A stretch of 64,000 bases of DNA from SAR86 cluster bacterium AG-447-A08. Lineage in GTDB: Bacteria > Pseudomonadota > Gammaproteobacteria > Magnimaribacterales > Magnimaribacteraceae. The notes beneath the pieces are model-generated. The model was not told the origin of the DNA. It did no database searches and was given only the letters and a program-made list of their open reading frames with translations. Position numbers and translations under genes: made by a program. The stretch spans positions 124,001-188,000 of the forward strand of contig QCQA01000001.1 in NCBI GenBank assembly GCA_003212335.1, given 5' to 3'. Below, piece by piece: positions 39,573 through 48,979 of this stretch (positions are counted from its first letter, which is position 1; each line of letters opens with the position of its first letter).

Positions 39573-40712
39573 ATGGCACTAGTACTTAATGAGGAACAGC
39601 AATCCCTCAAAGATATTGCTAAAGAATTTTTACAAAAAAATGCTCCTGTCACTCATTTTAGAGAGATAAGAGATACTGAAAGTGAGCTTGGATATGACCC
39701 TGATCTTTGGAAACAGATGGTTGATCTTGGATGGTCAGGAATCCTTGTGCCTGAAGAATATGGTGGTTTCGATTTTGGAATGGTAGGAATGGGAAGCATC
39801 CTTGAAGAGATGGGAAAAATGCTCACTCCTTCTCCCTTATTTTCAACAGGAGTTCTGGGAGCGAGTCTCATCTCTCTTGGAGGGAATGACAAACAAAAAC
39901 AAACTTACTTACCTCAAATTGTAGACGGTTCAATTACTACTGCATTAGCGTTAGAAGAGGGAAATAGGCACTCTCCTCTTTCAATTAATACAGAGGCAAA
40001 AAAAGAAGGAAAAAATTACACTCTTACAGGGAGTAAAACTTTTGTAATCGATGGACATAGCTCAAATCTCCTGATTGTTGCAGCAAGAACAAGTGGGTCT
40101 GAAAATGATTCATCAGGTATTACTTTATTTTTAGTTGACCCGAGTATAGATGGAGTTGAAGTGAGTAAAACGAGTATGGTTGATTCGCGAAATTCTGCAA
40201 ATATAACTCTCAATGAGGTTATTGTGTCTTTAGACGACGTCTTGAGTGAAGAAAATAATGGAGCTGCTCTACTTGAGGAAGTTTTAGATAGAGCCCAAAT
40301 AGCAATATCAGCAGAAATGTTAGGCAATGCCAGTCAGGCATTTGATATCACACTTGAGTACCTAAAAGAGAGAAAACAATTCGGCGCTGTCATAGGTTCC
40401 TTTCAAGCACTACAGCATCGCGCTGCAGAAATGTATTCTGAACTTGAACTCACTAAGTCTTCTGTAATTGCAGCTTGTGTTGCAGCAGATGAGCAATCAA
40501 ATGATTTGAGAAGAATGGCTAGCTTAGCGAAGTTCAAAGCTGGAGAAACGAATCATCTAGTAACTAATGAAGCTGTGCAAATGCACGGCGGGGTTGGAGT
40601 AACTGATGAATATGATGTTGGTCTTTATCTCAAAAGAGCTAGAGTAACTGAACAAATATTCGGAAACTCTGAGTATCATTTAGACAGGTACGCATCTCTC
40701 AGCGAATACTAA
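39573..40712 (+). CDS. Acyl-CoA dehydrogenase, partner subunit
   Basis: A 379-residue acyl-CoA dehydrogenase with the C-terminal pattern LKERKQFGAVIGSFQALQHRAA and VQMHGGVGVTDEYDVGLYLKRA. At both possible catalytic-base sites it lacks glutamate: glycine in the IFGNSEYH region, and D239 (LDRAQIA) where its partner has E245. It is therefore probably the flavin-site or structural half of a heteromer with the preceding gene, one base upstream. Confidence 0.9.
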   Translation: MALVLNEEQQSLKDIAKEFLQKNAPVTHFREIRDTESELGYDPDLWKQMVDLGWSGILVPEEYGGFDFGMVGMGSILEEMGKMLTPSPLFSTGVLGASLISLGGNDKQKQTYLPQIVDGSITTALALEEGNRHSPLSINTEAKKEGKNYTLTGSKTFVIDGHSSNLLIVAARTSGSENDSSGITLFLVDPSIDGVEVSKTSMVDSRNSANITLNEVIVSLDDVLSEENNGAALLEEVLDRAQIAISAEMLGNASQAFDITLEYLKERKQFGAVIGSFQALQHRAAEMYSELELTKSSVIAACVAADEQSNDLRRMASLAKFKAGETNHLVTNEAVQMHGGVGVTDEYDVGLYLKRARVTEQIFGNSEYHLDRYASLSEY

Positions 40713-40743
40713 ACTGAGCAATATAGAAAAACTCCTCCAAGTA

Positions 40744-41490
40744 ATGTCTCAATTAAGAGACAAAGAAAATGGCTGTGAGTGGGATAAAGAGCAAACCTTT
40801 GAAACCATCGCTCCTTATACCATTGAAGAAGCTTATGAAGTTGCCGATGCAATAGAGAGATCAGATAAAGAAGATCTAAAGGAAGAATTGGGAGATCTTT
40901 TGCTTCAAGTAGTATTCTTGTCTCAGATTGCTAAGGAGGAAAAGTCTTTTGAATTTAATGATGTTGTACAGGTAATAACTGACAAGTTGATTAGAAGGCA
41001 TCCTTATGTTTTTTCAAAAAAGAGAGGTCACTCTGCCGATGAGCAGATAGATAAATGGGAAGAAATTAAAGTCCAAGAAAGAAAAGAAAAGAAACAAAAT
41101 AGAGTGCTTGATGGTATTGCTCAAAATTTACCGGCTCTTAACAGATCACAAAAAATACAAAAAAGAGCATCGAAAGTTGGTTTTGACTGGCCAGATGTAA
41201 TCGGGGTTTTTGAAAAAATAAAAGAAGAAACTTACGAACTTGAAGAAGCTATGGGCACTAAGGACAAAGAATCAATTGAAGAAGAAATTGGAGATCTTCT
41301 AATGATTATTACTAATTTGGCTCAGAAATTAGATGTGAATTCAGAGCAGGCCCTCAAAAAATCTAATGAGAAATTTATAAAAAGATTTAATTTCTTGGAG
41401 GAGGAATTAAACGAGAGAAATAAAACCTTTTCTGAAACTTCTTTTGAAGAGCTTGATTCGCTCTGGGATCAATCTAAGAAATTAAGTTAG
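40744..41490 (+). CDS. mazG: Nucleoside triphosphate pyrophosphohydrolase MazG
   Basis: House-cleaning enzyme that hydrolyses NTPs to NMP and pyrophosphate; in E. coli it lowers ppGpp. The 248 residues hold two MazG modules. The first has the EEAYEV...EELGDLLLQVVF metal-binding acids, the second repeats them in EETYELEEAM...EEIGDLLMI. The ATG may not be the true start: the ten codons before it, beginning at a CTG at 40714 just after the upstream stop, encode SNIEKLLQV, matching the N-terminal helix of E. coli MazG. Confidence 0.93.
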   Translation: MSQLRDKENGCEWDKEQTFETIAPYTIEEAYEVADAIERSDKEDLKEELGDLLLQVVFLSQIAKEEKSFEFNDVVQVITDKLIRRHPYVFSKKRGHSADEQIDKWEEIKVQERKEKKQNRVLDGIAQNLPALNRSQKIQKRASKVGFDWPDVIGVFEKIKEETYELEEAMGTKDKESIEEEIGDLLMIITNLAQKLDVNSEQALKKSNEKFIKRFNFLEEELNERNKTFSETSFEELDSLWDQSKKLS

Positions 41491-41499
41491 AATCTATCT

Positions 41500-42372
41500 A
41501 TGGAGAACATAAAAGGAGTTCTGGGTTTTTTGGCTGTGGTCATTAACACCCTATTCTGGTGTTTATTTCTCCTTACCATAGCAATTTTTAAGCTACTCAT
41601 ACCCACGGAGTCCTGGAAGCGGCTTTGCACAAAATTAATTATAAATATTGGAGAGTGTTGGATCTATTGTAACGGCTTGTGGATACAAGCTTTACATAGA
41701 CCAAGGTGGAATGTTGAAGGTTTTGAGGAGTTAGATTCATCAAATTGGTACCTAGCAGTAGCCAATCATCAATCCTGGGCCGATATATTTGTATTGCAAG
41801 GTATTACTAATAGAAAGATACCTATGCTGAAGTTTTTTATGAAACACGTACTCATTTGGGTACCTGTAATTGGTTTGGCATGGTGGGCACTAGATATGCC
41901 TTTTTTGAAGAGGTACACGAAAGAAGAAATTCAAAAAAATCCTGAGCTGAGAGGTAAAGATATAAAAGCCATGGAAAAATCTTTTGAAAGGTATAGTAGA
42001 TATCCTGTTTCAATTTTTAGTTTTGCTGAAGGAACAAGATTTACTAAAGAGAAGAAGGATAATCAGTTATCTCAGTTTGAATATCTGCTTAATCCAAAAA
42101 TTGGGGGGATAGGCCTGACCTTAACAACTATGCCTTATATTAAGTTACTTCTAGACTTTACTATCCACTATGAAGATGAAAAGAGGTCCTTTTGGGACTT
42201 TTTATGCGGGCGAATGTCTAAAGCAGATGTCAGGGTAAGGCAAATAAATATACCTGATAATTTACTTAGTAAAAATTATGAGGATGATCCTATCTTTAGA
42301 GAAAATCTAAAAGAATGGGTTTATGATATTTGGTCAGATAAGGAAAAATACCTTGAGGAGGTAAGAAAATGA
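41500..42372 (+). CDS. 1-acyl-glycerol-3-phosphate acyltransferase-like (YihG type)
   Basis: A 290-residue membrane acyltransferase of the PlsC superfamily. Two N-terminal hydrophobic stretches (residues 5-30 and about 46-65) precede the catalytic HX4D motif NHQSWAD and the FAEGTRFT motif. Length and arrangement resemble YihG/YihG-like enzymes rather than the shorter PlsC. It follows mazG by nine bases and overlaps the glutathione transferase gene by four. Confidence 0.88.
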   Translation: MENIKGVLGFLAVVINTLFWCLFLLTIAIFKLLIPTESWKRLCTKLIINIGECWIYCNGLWIQALHRPRWNVEGFEELDSSNWYLAVANHQSWADIFVLQGITNRKIPMLKFFMKHVLIWVPVIGLAWWALDMPFLKRYTKEEIQKNPELRGKDIKAMEKSFERYSRYPVSIFSFAEGTRFTKEKKDNQLSQFEYLLNPKIGGIGLTLTTMPYIKLLLDFTIHYEDEKRSFWDFLCGRMSKADVRVRQINIPDNLLSKNYEDDPIFRENLKEWVYDIWSDKEKYLEEVRK

Positions 42373-43100
42373 TAGATTTATACTACGCCCCTACGCCTAA
42401 TGGCTGGAAAATTTCAATCATGCTTGAAGAATGTAACTTGCCTTATAACGTCATCCCAGTAAACCTAGGAAAAGGAGATCAATTCAAGCCTGACTTCTTA
42501 AAAATTAGTCCTAACAATAGAATGCCTGTAATAGTTGACCATGAAAATCTAACTGATGGAGATCCTCTGAGTATTTTTGAATCTGGGGCAATTTTGATGT
42601 ATTTGGGTGAAAAGACAGGTAAATTTTTTCCACAAGAATCTCCCTCCAAAGAAAAGGTTCTTGAATGGTTATTTTGGCAAGTTGGTGGCCTCGGACCGAT
42701 GGCTGGTCAAGTCAGTCATTTTGTTAACTATGCTCCTAACTTTCCTGGTGATCATTCTTATTCTGAAAAACGCTATAAAGATGAATACGATCGCCTATTA
42801 GGAGTCATGGATAATGTGTTGGAAGATAAAGAGTATTTGGCTGGAGACTACTCGATAGCAGATATGGCATCTTTCCCTTGGATTACAGCATACAAAAGAT
42901 ACGAAGTTGATCTGGATTCTTTTTCAAACGTCAGAAGATGGTTCGATAATATTAAATCCAGGCCTGCAGTAAGAAAAGGTATAGAGGTTGGTAAAGAAAA
43001 TAGAAGCTTTGGAAAGGGTATTACCAAAGAAGCACTAAAAACCATGTTTGGTCAGAACTCTAAAAATATTTCGGATATGGCAAAGGAAAAAAAGGAATAG
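42369..43100 (+). CDS. Glutathione S-transferase, Nu class (YghU/YfcG-like)
   Basis: A 243-residue GST with a thioredoxin-like N-terminal domain (TPNGWKISIMLEE, with Asn/Thr in place of the usual Tyr/Ser/Cys) and the cis-proline and gamma-glutamyl motif SPNNRMPVIVD. The helical C-terminal domain holds the SIADMASFPW N-capping motif. Nu-class enzymes act as disulfide-bond reductases with two glutathiones. The start overlaps the acyltransferase stop. Confidence 0.88.
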   Translation: MIDLYYAPTPNGWKISIMLEECNLPYNVIPVNLGKGDQFKPDFLKISPNNRMPVIVDHENLTDGDPLSIFESGAILMYLGEKTGKFFPQESPSKEKVLEWLFWQVGGLGPMAGQVSHFVNYAPNFPGDHSYSEKRYKDEYDRLLGVMDNVLEDKEYLAGDYSIADMASFPWITAYKRYEVDLDSFSNVRRWFDNIKSRPAVRKGIEVGKENRSFGKGITKEALKTMFGQNSKNISDMAKEKKE

Positions 43101-43103
43101 AGT

Positions 43104-43697
43104 CTAAACAATGTCTTCTATTAGTTGGATTCGATCATTACCAAAATACATATCATCATCGCCAAGAAAGAAAGTTGGAGATCCAAATCCACCTCTATCC
43201 ATAAGTTCTTGGGTATTTGCAATTAATCTATCTTTAATTTCTTGAGTGGAAATAAATTCTAAAAATTCTGTCTCGTTTGCTGCATTACTTAAAGCAATTT
43301 CAGTCAGGACATTAATATCAGATATGTCTTTACCTTCATTCCAGTATGCATGAAATACATCTTCTAGATAAGTCTCTATATTTCCATTATCTATAAAATA
43401 AAAGGCTCCACGCATTGCCTTAACACTATTTACAGGAAATATGGTTGGCCAGTTTATTTGAATCTTTCTTAGGCGAGCCCAATCTTGAAGATCCTTTTGA
43501 GAATATTGTAATTTTTCTTTTACAGGATTTTTTCTATTTTCGTAAACACTAGGGTTAATAGAATTGAAGATACCACCTACTAAAATTGGTTTCCAAATGA
43601 TTTCTAAATCCTTTTTTTTCTTTAATTCTAGAATCCCTCGAAAAGAAAGATAAGTCCATGGACTGCTACAATCTAGGTAATATTCTATTGTCTTCAT
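43104..43697 (-). CDS. 2-hydroxychromene-2-carboxylate isomerase-like (kappa GST / DsbA family)
   Basis: A 197-residue DsbA-fold protein with the active serine motif YLDCSSPWTYLS in place of a CxxC pair, a helical insertion, and FGSPTFFLGDD, the cis-proline region, near the end. Members isomerise aromatic-degradation intermediates or conjugate glutathione. It begins two bases after the metallo-beta-lactamase-fold gene on this strand, so the two are probably one operon. The natural substrate is not deducible. Confidence 0.86.
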   Translation of the reverse strand: MKTIEYYLDCSSPWTYLSFRGILELKKKKDLEIIWKPILVGGIFNSINPSVYENRKNPVKEKLQYSQKDLQDWARLRKIQINWPTIFPVNSVKAMRGAFYFIDNGNIETYLEDVFHAYWNEGKDISDINVLTEIALSNAANETEFLEFISTQEIKDRLIANTQELMDRGGFGSPTFFLGDDDMYFGNDRIQLIEDIV

Positions 43698-43699
43698 TC

Positions 43700-44680
43700 T
43701 TATTTACTAAAATGCAGTTCTGCCATTTGGGAAAAAAGAAGCGTCACGTCTTCTCGGATTTTTTCTCCTTTAAATTCTCTATATAAAGAGTTCACATTAA
43801 CTGCAATTCTTTCGGAATCGCCCCAACTATCAAAATCGCTAAAATTTATGTCCCTGCAGGCTTCCATGGAATCCATTCCAGAATCATAACGCTGTTTTGC
43901 CTCATGGTGTATATAGGTTAAATATTCTTTTACTGCATTTACTCCCCTCGCGTCTGTAATGGGTCCATGTCCAGGTACCACAGATTCAGGTTTCAGTTCC
44001 AAGATCATATCGCAAGCCTTAATCCAGTTAGAGACAGGGCCAGCCCATAGTATTGGATGTCCTTCAATGAATAATATATCTCCCGTATAAACAATATTGT
44101 CTTGTGGAACGTGGACGATAACGTCACCATCAGTATGAGCAGGACCTACTTCATATAAATTAACTTGCTTATCGCCAACTTTTAATTTCTTTTCTCCAGT
44201 AAATGTTTCATTAGGCAATCTCCTTGTAATACCTTCAAATTTAAAGTCCCCAAAACATTCAAGGAAATATTTACCTAAATCTCCCATTGATTTGGCTTGA
44301 AGGAGCAAATTAGCCATCATTTCAGGAGATTCATGTTGCATCTCTGTTAGAGTAGACTCGCTCGATATAATAACATCGGTATTTACACAGCTATTTCCAT
44401 TACAATGATCGCCATTTGAGTGGCTATTAACCAAGGCGACTACACTTTCCATGGCTTGCTTCTCTGCATTTTTCATCTGCTTAAGCATCTCTTCTGTCAA
44501 ATGCTCATCGAAAAGAGTGTCTACAATTAAAGATTGATCTCCATCGCAAATAAGACCTGCATTACTCCAACCCCAACCTCCATCAGGTTGAAGATATGCG
44601 TAAGAATTATTGCCCAAATCCAGAAGGCCTTTTTCATATGGCTTCGTGCCTAAATTGATATAGTTTTGATGTCCTGACAT
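43700..44680 (-). CDS. Metallo-beta-lactamase-fold hydrolase
   Basis: A 326-residue protein with the zinc motif HSNGDHCNGN (variant of HxHxDH, with the first His and Asp-His present), the second-shell GPAHTDGDVIVH histidine-aspartate, and VPGHGPITD later. No signal peptide is apparent, so it is probably cytoplasmic. Relatives include glyoxalase II-like and lactonase-like hydrolases; substrate is unknown. It shares its promoter gap with divergent prc. Confidence 0.85.
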   Translation of the reverse strand: MSGHQNYINLGTKPYEKGLLDLGNNSYAYLQPDGGWGWSNAGLICDGDQSLIVDTLFDEHLTEEMLKQMKNAEKQAMESVVALVNSHSNGDHCNGNSCVNTDVIISSESTLTEMQHESPEMMANLLLQAKSMGDLGKYFLECFGDFKFEGITRRLPNETFTGEKKLKVGDKQVNLYEVGPAHTDGDVIVHVPQDNIVYTGDILFIEGHPILWAGPVSNWIKACDMILELKPESVVPGHGPITDARGVNAVKEYLTYIHHEAKQRYDSGMDSMEACRDINFSDFDSWGDSERIAVNVNSLYREFKGEKIREDVTLLFSQMAELHFSK

Positions 44681-44760
44681 ATTCTAAAGATATATCAAAA
44701 TAATAATTTAATGAATCAAATTTTTATATAGAATGTAACTTGCTCCTCTCCTAAGACATT

Positions 44761-46812
44761 ATGATAAATAGATTTTTCCTCATATTTTTACTATCTCTTC
44801 CCTTTCAAGTTCATGCATCTAAGTTGAATGAAATTAATGCATTCAACTTTACTGAAGAACAGATTCAACTGGCTATAGAGATTATTCAAAAACTAGAATC
44901 TAACCATTTAGTAAAGAAAGAGTATAGAGAAATTAAATATGAAGCTTTTGAGGTCTTCATAGAGAGACTTGACCCTAACAAGAACATTTACACCGATAAA
45001 GAAGTGCTAAAAGTTTTAAGTAATATAAATAGAGAATCCGACATAAAAGAAGATTTACAAATAGCTTTTGACTTATTCAATAAATATATCGATCGTTATC
45101 AAGAGAGGTACGAAGTTCAAATTGAATTCCTAAAAGTAGTTGATGAAGAAGATCTTCAAGGTGATAGAAAGATAGAAAGATCGCTTTCTGAAGCTTCGAG
45201 ACAAATATCATCAGAAGCTTTGAGGGGTTTGTGGCAGGATCTTAGTACCAATGATGTCATTCAGTTAATGTTAGCCGGAAATTCTCTAGATGAGTCAGTT
45301 GAAAAGACCATCAAAAGAATGAATAACCAGCTAAATTACTTTCAGCAAACCAGAGGAGAAGACGTATTTAACATTTTTGTAAATTCTATAGCTTCTATTT
45401 ACGGACCGCATACCTCTTATATGTCACCCAAGACCTCAGAAGATTTTGATATAAACATGAGCCTTTCTCTTGAAGGCATTGGAGCCCTTCTTTCTTCAGA
45501 TGGACTTTATACCTCAATATCATCTTTAGTACCTGGTGGGCCAGCTGAAAAAACTGACTCTCTAAAACCAGAAGACAAAATTATAGGCGTGGGACAGGAT
45601 GCAGAAGGTGAGATCGTAGATGTGATTGGTTGGAGGATTGATGATGTAGTTGATCTCATAAGGGGTCCAAAAGGCTCTAAAGTTAGATTAGAAATTATTC
45701 CTTCTACTGCCTTAAGTGATACAGAAACGAAAGAAGTTGAAATCATCAGAAATGTTGTAAAGCTGGAAGACCAGGCTGCTGAAAAGAAAATTCTTTCCCT
45801 TACAAGAAATAATAAGGAATATAAAGTTGGAGTAATTCAACTTCCTGCATTTTATTTTGATTTTGATGCATACCAAAAAAGAGATTACAACTATAAAAGT
45901 AGCAGCAAAGATGTAAAAAGACTTCTAAAGGAATTGAAGATTCAAAATGTTGACGGTTTGGTATTTGATTTAAGGAATAATGGTGGAGGTTCGCTATACG
46001 AAGCAAATGCTTTAGCACATTTATTCCTTGGGAGAGGTACTACTGTTCAAGTAAAAAGCTCTAACGGAAATATTCAAGGTTTGGGTGAGCGCTGGGGTTA
46101 TCAATTCTTTGATAAACCACTTGTTGTTTTAGTAAATAAGTTTAGTGCTTCTGCATCAGAAATATTAGCGGGCGCTATTCAGGATTATGATAGAGGACTA
46201 GTTGTAGGTACTAGCACGTTTGGTAAGGGAACAGTACAAAAAGTAGATTTACTATCGTCAGGTCAAATCAAATTTACCGAATCAAAATTCTACAGAGTAT
46301 CGGGAAGCAGTACGCAGAATCTCGGGGTAGAGCCAGACATAAAACTACCATCTCTATTTAAAATTGAAGAATTGGGGGAAAGTAATTTAGACAGGGCTCT
46401 GGAACATGACAATATTCCCAAAACATCTTTTAAAAATTTTAATAGGGTCAGTACTTTTTTGGAGCCTCTAAGAGAGAAAAGTATGACTAGAATAACAAAA
46501 TCAGCGCTCTTCGATAGCGTTGAAGCAAAAAAGAAATGGCAAGCTGAAAACGAAATAAACTTTTTAGATCTAAATCTAAAAACTAGAATACAGCAAAAAG
46601 ATAAAATTGAAGAATTTTTACTGTCAAATGAGAACTCCTTAAGAAAAGCTCTTAATCTCCCTACTTATGAGTCTTATAAAGACTTTGTGGAAAGGGAAGA
46701 TGATCCAGAAATTCTTGATGTGGATGAGGAAGTGCTAGGGGAAGCAGCTAACATACTGATAGATCTCATAGAGTTAAAAGAAAAACCTCTTTTAGCTTTA
46801 AATGAAAAATAA
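44761..46812 (+). CDS. prc: Tail-specific (C-terminal processing) protease
   Basis: Periplasmic S41 serine protease that trims lipoprotein and penicillin-binding protein tails. Signal peptide 1-19 is followed by an N-terminal helical domain, a PDZ domain (about residues 230-320, around GIGALLSSDGLYTSISSLVPGG) and the catalytic domain with the serine in NKFSASASEILAGA and the lysine in TFGKGTVQ. The C-terminal tail resembles the DUF3340 extension of Prc. Length 683 matches E. coli Prc (682). Confidence 0.95.
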   Translation: MINRFFLIFLLSLPFQVHASKLNEINAFNFTEEQIQLAIEIIQKLESNHLVKKEYREIKYEAFEVFIERLDPNKNIYTDKEVLKVLSNINRESDIKEDLQIAFDLFNKYIDRYQERYEVQIEFLKVVDEEDLQGDRKIERSLSEASRQISSEALRGLWQDLSTNDVIQLMLAGNSLDESVEKTIKRMNNQLNYFQQTRGEDVFNIFVNSIASIYGPHTSYMSPKTSEDFDINMSLSLEGIGALLSSDGLYTSISSLVPGGPAEKTDSLKPEDKIIGVGQDAEGEIVDVIGWRIDDVVDLIRGPKGSKVRLEIIPSTALSDTETKEVEIIRNVVKLEDQAAEKKILSLTRNNKEYKVGVIQLPAFYFDFDAYQKRDYNYKSSSKDVKRLLKELKIQNVDGLVFDLRNNGGGSLYEANALAHLFLGRGTTVQVKSSNGNIQGLGERWGYQFFDKPLVVLVNKFSASASEILAGAIQDYDRGLVVGTSTFGKGTVQKVDLLSSGQIKFTESKFYRVSGSSTQNLGVEPDIKLPSLFKIEELGESNLDRALEHDNIPKTSFKNFNRVSTFLEPLREKSMTRITKSALFDSVEAKKKWQAENEINFLDLNLKTRIQQKDKIEEFLLSNENSLRKALNLPTYESYKDFVEREDDPEILDVDEEVLGEAANILIDLIELKEKPLLALNEK

Positions 46813-46819
46813 ATAAATT

Positions 46820-47632
46820 ATGAAATTAATCTCATTCAATATAAATAGTCTTAGGGCTAGACCGCATCAGGTAGAAGCAATTGTCAAAAAGCACAATCCT
46901 GATGCCATAGGTCTTCAGGAAACAAAAGTTCATGATGATGATTTTCCTTATGACATACCTGAATCCTTAGGATACAAAGCGCACATTCATGGTCAAAAAG
47001 GTCATTATGGTGTGGCCATTTTTACAAAGGATGAACCAGAATCAGTTAGTAAGGGATTTGCAACAGATACTGAAGAATCTCAAAAAAGATTCATATCAGT
47101 CACCTTAAAAAGAGAAAAAAAGAAAATTCATATATTGAATGGGTATTTCCCTCAAGGCGAGGAAAGAAATCATCCTGTTAAATTTCCTTATAAGGTTAAG
47201 TTTTATAAAGATTTATTAAAGCATATTAAAAAGAACTATGATCCTAAAGACTATTTAGTTGTGATGGGTGATTTAAATATCTCTCCCGAAGATATTGATA
47301 TAGGGATTGGTGAAGAAAATAAGAAGAGATGGCTAAGGACCGGTAAATGCAGCTTTCTGCCGGAAGAAAGAGAAATGTTATCTAAGCTAACTGATTGGGG
47401 TTTGTTTGATTCTTACAGAACCTTATACCCGGAAAGAGATGATGAATACAGTTGGTTTGATTATAGAAGCAAAGGTTTTGAAGATACTCCTAAAAGAGGA
47501 TTAAGAATAGACCATATATGGGTTACCAAAAAACTTAACACAGTCGTTAAAGAAGCAGGTATTGACTACGATATAAGGGGAATGGAAAAACCTTCAGATC
47601 ATGCGCCTATATGGACTCATTTCGATTTATAA
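46820..47632 (+). CDS. xthA: Exodeoxyribonuclease III (AP endonuclease)
   Basis: Cuts DNA at abasic sites and trims 3' blocking groups during base-excision repair. In 270 residues it has LQETKVHDD with the metal-binding glutamate, GDLNISP, and the catalytic histidine in SDHAPIW. It begins seven bases after prc and overlaps convergent tadA by six bases. Confidence 0.95.
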   Translation: MKLISFNINSLRARPHQVEAIVKKHNPDAIGLQETKVHDDDFPYDIPESLGYKAHIHGQKGHYGVAIFTKDEPESVSKGFATDTEESQKRFISVTLKREKKKIHILNGYFPQGEERNHPVKFPYKVKFYKDLLKHIKKNYDPKDYLVVMGDLNISPEDIDIGIGEENKKRWLRTGKCSFLPEEREMLSKLTDWGLFDSYRTLYPERDDEYSWFDYRSKGFEDTPKRGLRIDHIWVTKKLNTVVKEAGIDYDIRGMEKPSDHAPIWTHFDL

Positions 47633-48079
47633 GCGTCTAGCACGAAAAAAACTTTTTAATAATTCAGAAGATTGTTTCTCTAGAGGTCCTTGAGAATAAT
47701 TCACTTTGTGATTAATGAATTCTGCATCTAGTAAGTTTGCATTGCTCATCACAGCTCCAGATTTTGGATCCAATGCGGCAAATATCAAATTTTCTATTCG
47801 TGAATGGATTAGCAACCCGCAGCACATGGAGCATGGCTCAAGAGTTACATATAGGGAGGTCTTTTCTAATCGATAATTTTCTAAAACTCTAGCAGCTTCT
47901 CGTATGGTATTTACTTCAGCATGACAACTAGGATCGTTTGAAGAAATGGGAGTATTATGACCTTTAGCAATAATTTTATTCTTATAAGTTAGGACAGCGC
48001 CAACTGGAACCTCACCTTCAGCTAAGCCTTTTTTTGCCTCTTCCAAAGCCTCTTCCATAAAGAAAAGATCTCTATTCAT
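47627..48079 (-). CDS. tadA: tRNA-specific adenosine(34) deaminase
   Basis: Converts A34 to inosine in tRNA-Arg(ACG). In 150 residues the zinc site is made by CHAEVNTI (histidine plus catalytic glutamate) and PCSMCCG (two cysteines). It is the last gene of a three-gene run (GNAT, DUF2237, tadA) with four-base overlaps, and its stop overlaps xthA. Confidence 0.95.
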   Translation of the reverse strand: MNRDLFFMEEALEEAKKGLAEGEVPVGAVLTYKNKIIAKGHNTPISSNDPSCHAEVNTIREAARVLENYRLEKTSLYVTLEPCSMCCGLLIHSRIENLIFAALDPKSGAVMSNANLLDAEFINHKVNYSQGPLEKQSSELLKSFFRARRL

Positions 48080-48453
48080 ACTATATCAATTGCAAATTCT
48101 TTAATTATCTCCATTGGAATTATGTCTAATGCTTTTAGATTAGTTGCTTTTGCGATGATTGCTGGAGCGGAATCAGATTTATAAGCCTCGAGCCATCTGT
48201 TTGCACAGAGGCACCACCTATCGCCCTCTTTTAGTCCTGGGAAATTATATTGAGGAACGGGAGTGGAAAGATCATTACCCTTTGCAATGCTAAACTTAAG
48301 AAAATCTTCAGTCATTAGGGCACAAACAGTATGACTTCCCAAGTCTTGATCCGAAGTATCACAACAACCTGTTCTAAAAAATCCAGTTAAAGGTTCACAG
48401 CTACACTCTTCGATTATTTCACTAAAGAGATTTAATTGAGGTTTATCATCCAT
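48076..48453 (-). CDS. DUF2237 family protein
   Basis: A 125-residue protein of unknown function. It has the family's FRTGCCDTSDQDLGSHTVCA and GDRWCLCANRW, with several conserved cysteines and histidine that may bind metal. It overlaps tadA by four bases and the GNAT gene by eight. Confidence 0.85.
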   Translation of the reverse strand: MDDKPQLNLFSEIIEECSCEPLTGFFRTGCCDTSDQDLGSHTVCALMTEDFLKFSIAKGNDLSTPVPQYNFPGLKEGDRWCLCANRWLEAYKSDSAPAIIAKATNLKALDIIPMEIIKEFAIDIV

Positions 48454-48979
48454 GAATAGTTTTCTCCATTTTGTACATAGGCACTTTATTGCCTAACTTA
48501 CTTTCGTATTCTATTTCTTCTACTACTTTGTAACCGCGCTTTTCATACAAAAGAATACCAGATACAGTTGCCATTAGTTCAGCTTTATTGAATCCAAGTT
48601 GGACAATGGAGTTTTCTGCTAAATTCAATATGTAAGAACCAACACCTTTGCGTATCCAAGAGGGGTCAGTATACATGGCCCTCACTTTAGCAGCGTCTTT
48701 ACCAGGAACTAATAAATCGTCAGATCTGTTTGGTGTATGATTTCCTCCAAATAAAGTCTTTCTATAGCTATAACCCCCCGAACCTATAAGTTCTTCTTCT
48801 TTTTTGACTAAAAAATAAGTTCCATCCTCTATCAGCTGAGTATCAAGACCCATTGATTCTTTTGCTGCTTCTAATTGATGATCATTCAACAGTTCACCTA
48901 ATAAGGTAGAAATAGAAGATGCCATTAAAACCTCTATTTGAGGTACATCCTCTAGATTAGCTATAGAGTGGGAGTACAT
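48446..48979 (-). CDS. GNAT-family N-acetyltransferase
   Basis: A predicted acetyl-CoA-dependent acyltransferase. The pattern DPSWIRKGVGSYIL (motif A with the pyrophosphate loop) and the later LYEKRGYKV mark the fold. The ATG at 48979 gives 178 residues beginning MYSHSIANLEDVP; a TTG at 49069 would add 30 basic and aromatic residues not seen in the family, so I rejected it. The substrate is unknown. Confidence 0.82.
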   Translation of the reverse strand: MYSHSIANLEDVPQIEVLMASSISTLLGELLNDHQLEAAKESMGLDTQLIEDGTYFLVKKEEELIGSGGYSYRKTLFGGNHTPNRSDDLLVPGKDAAKVRAMYTDPSWIRKGVGSYILNLAENSIVQLGFNKAELMATVSGILLYEKRGYKVVEEIEYESKLGNKVPMYKMEKTIHG

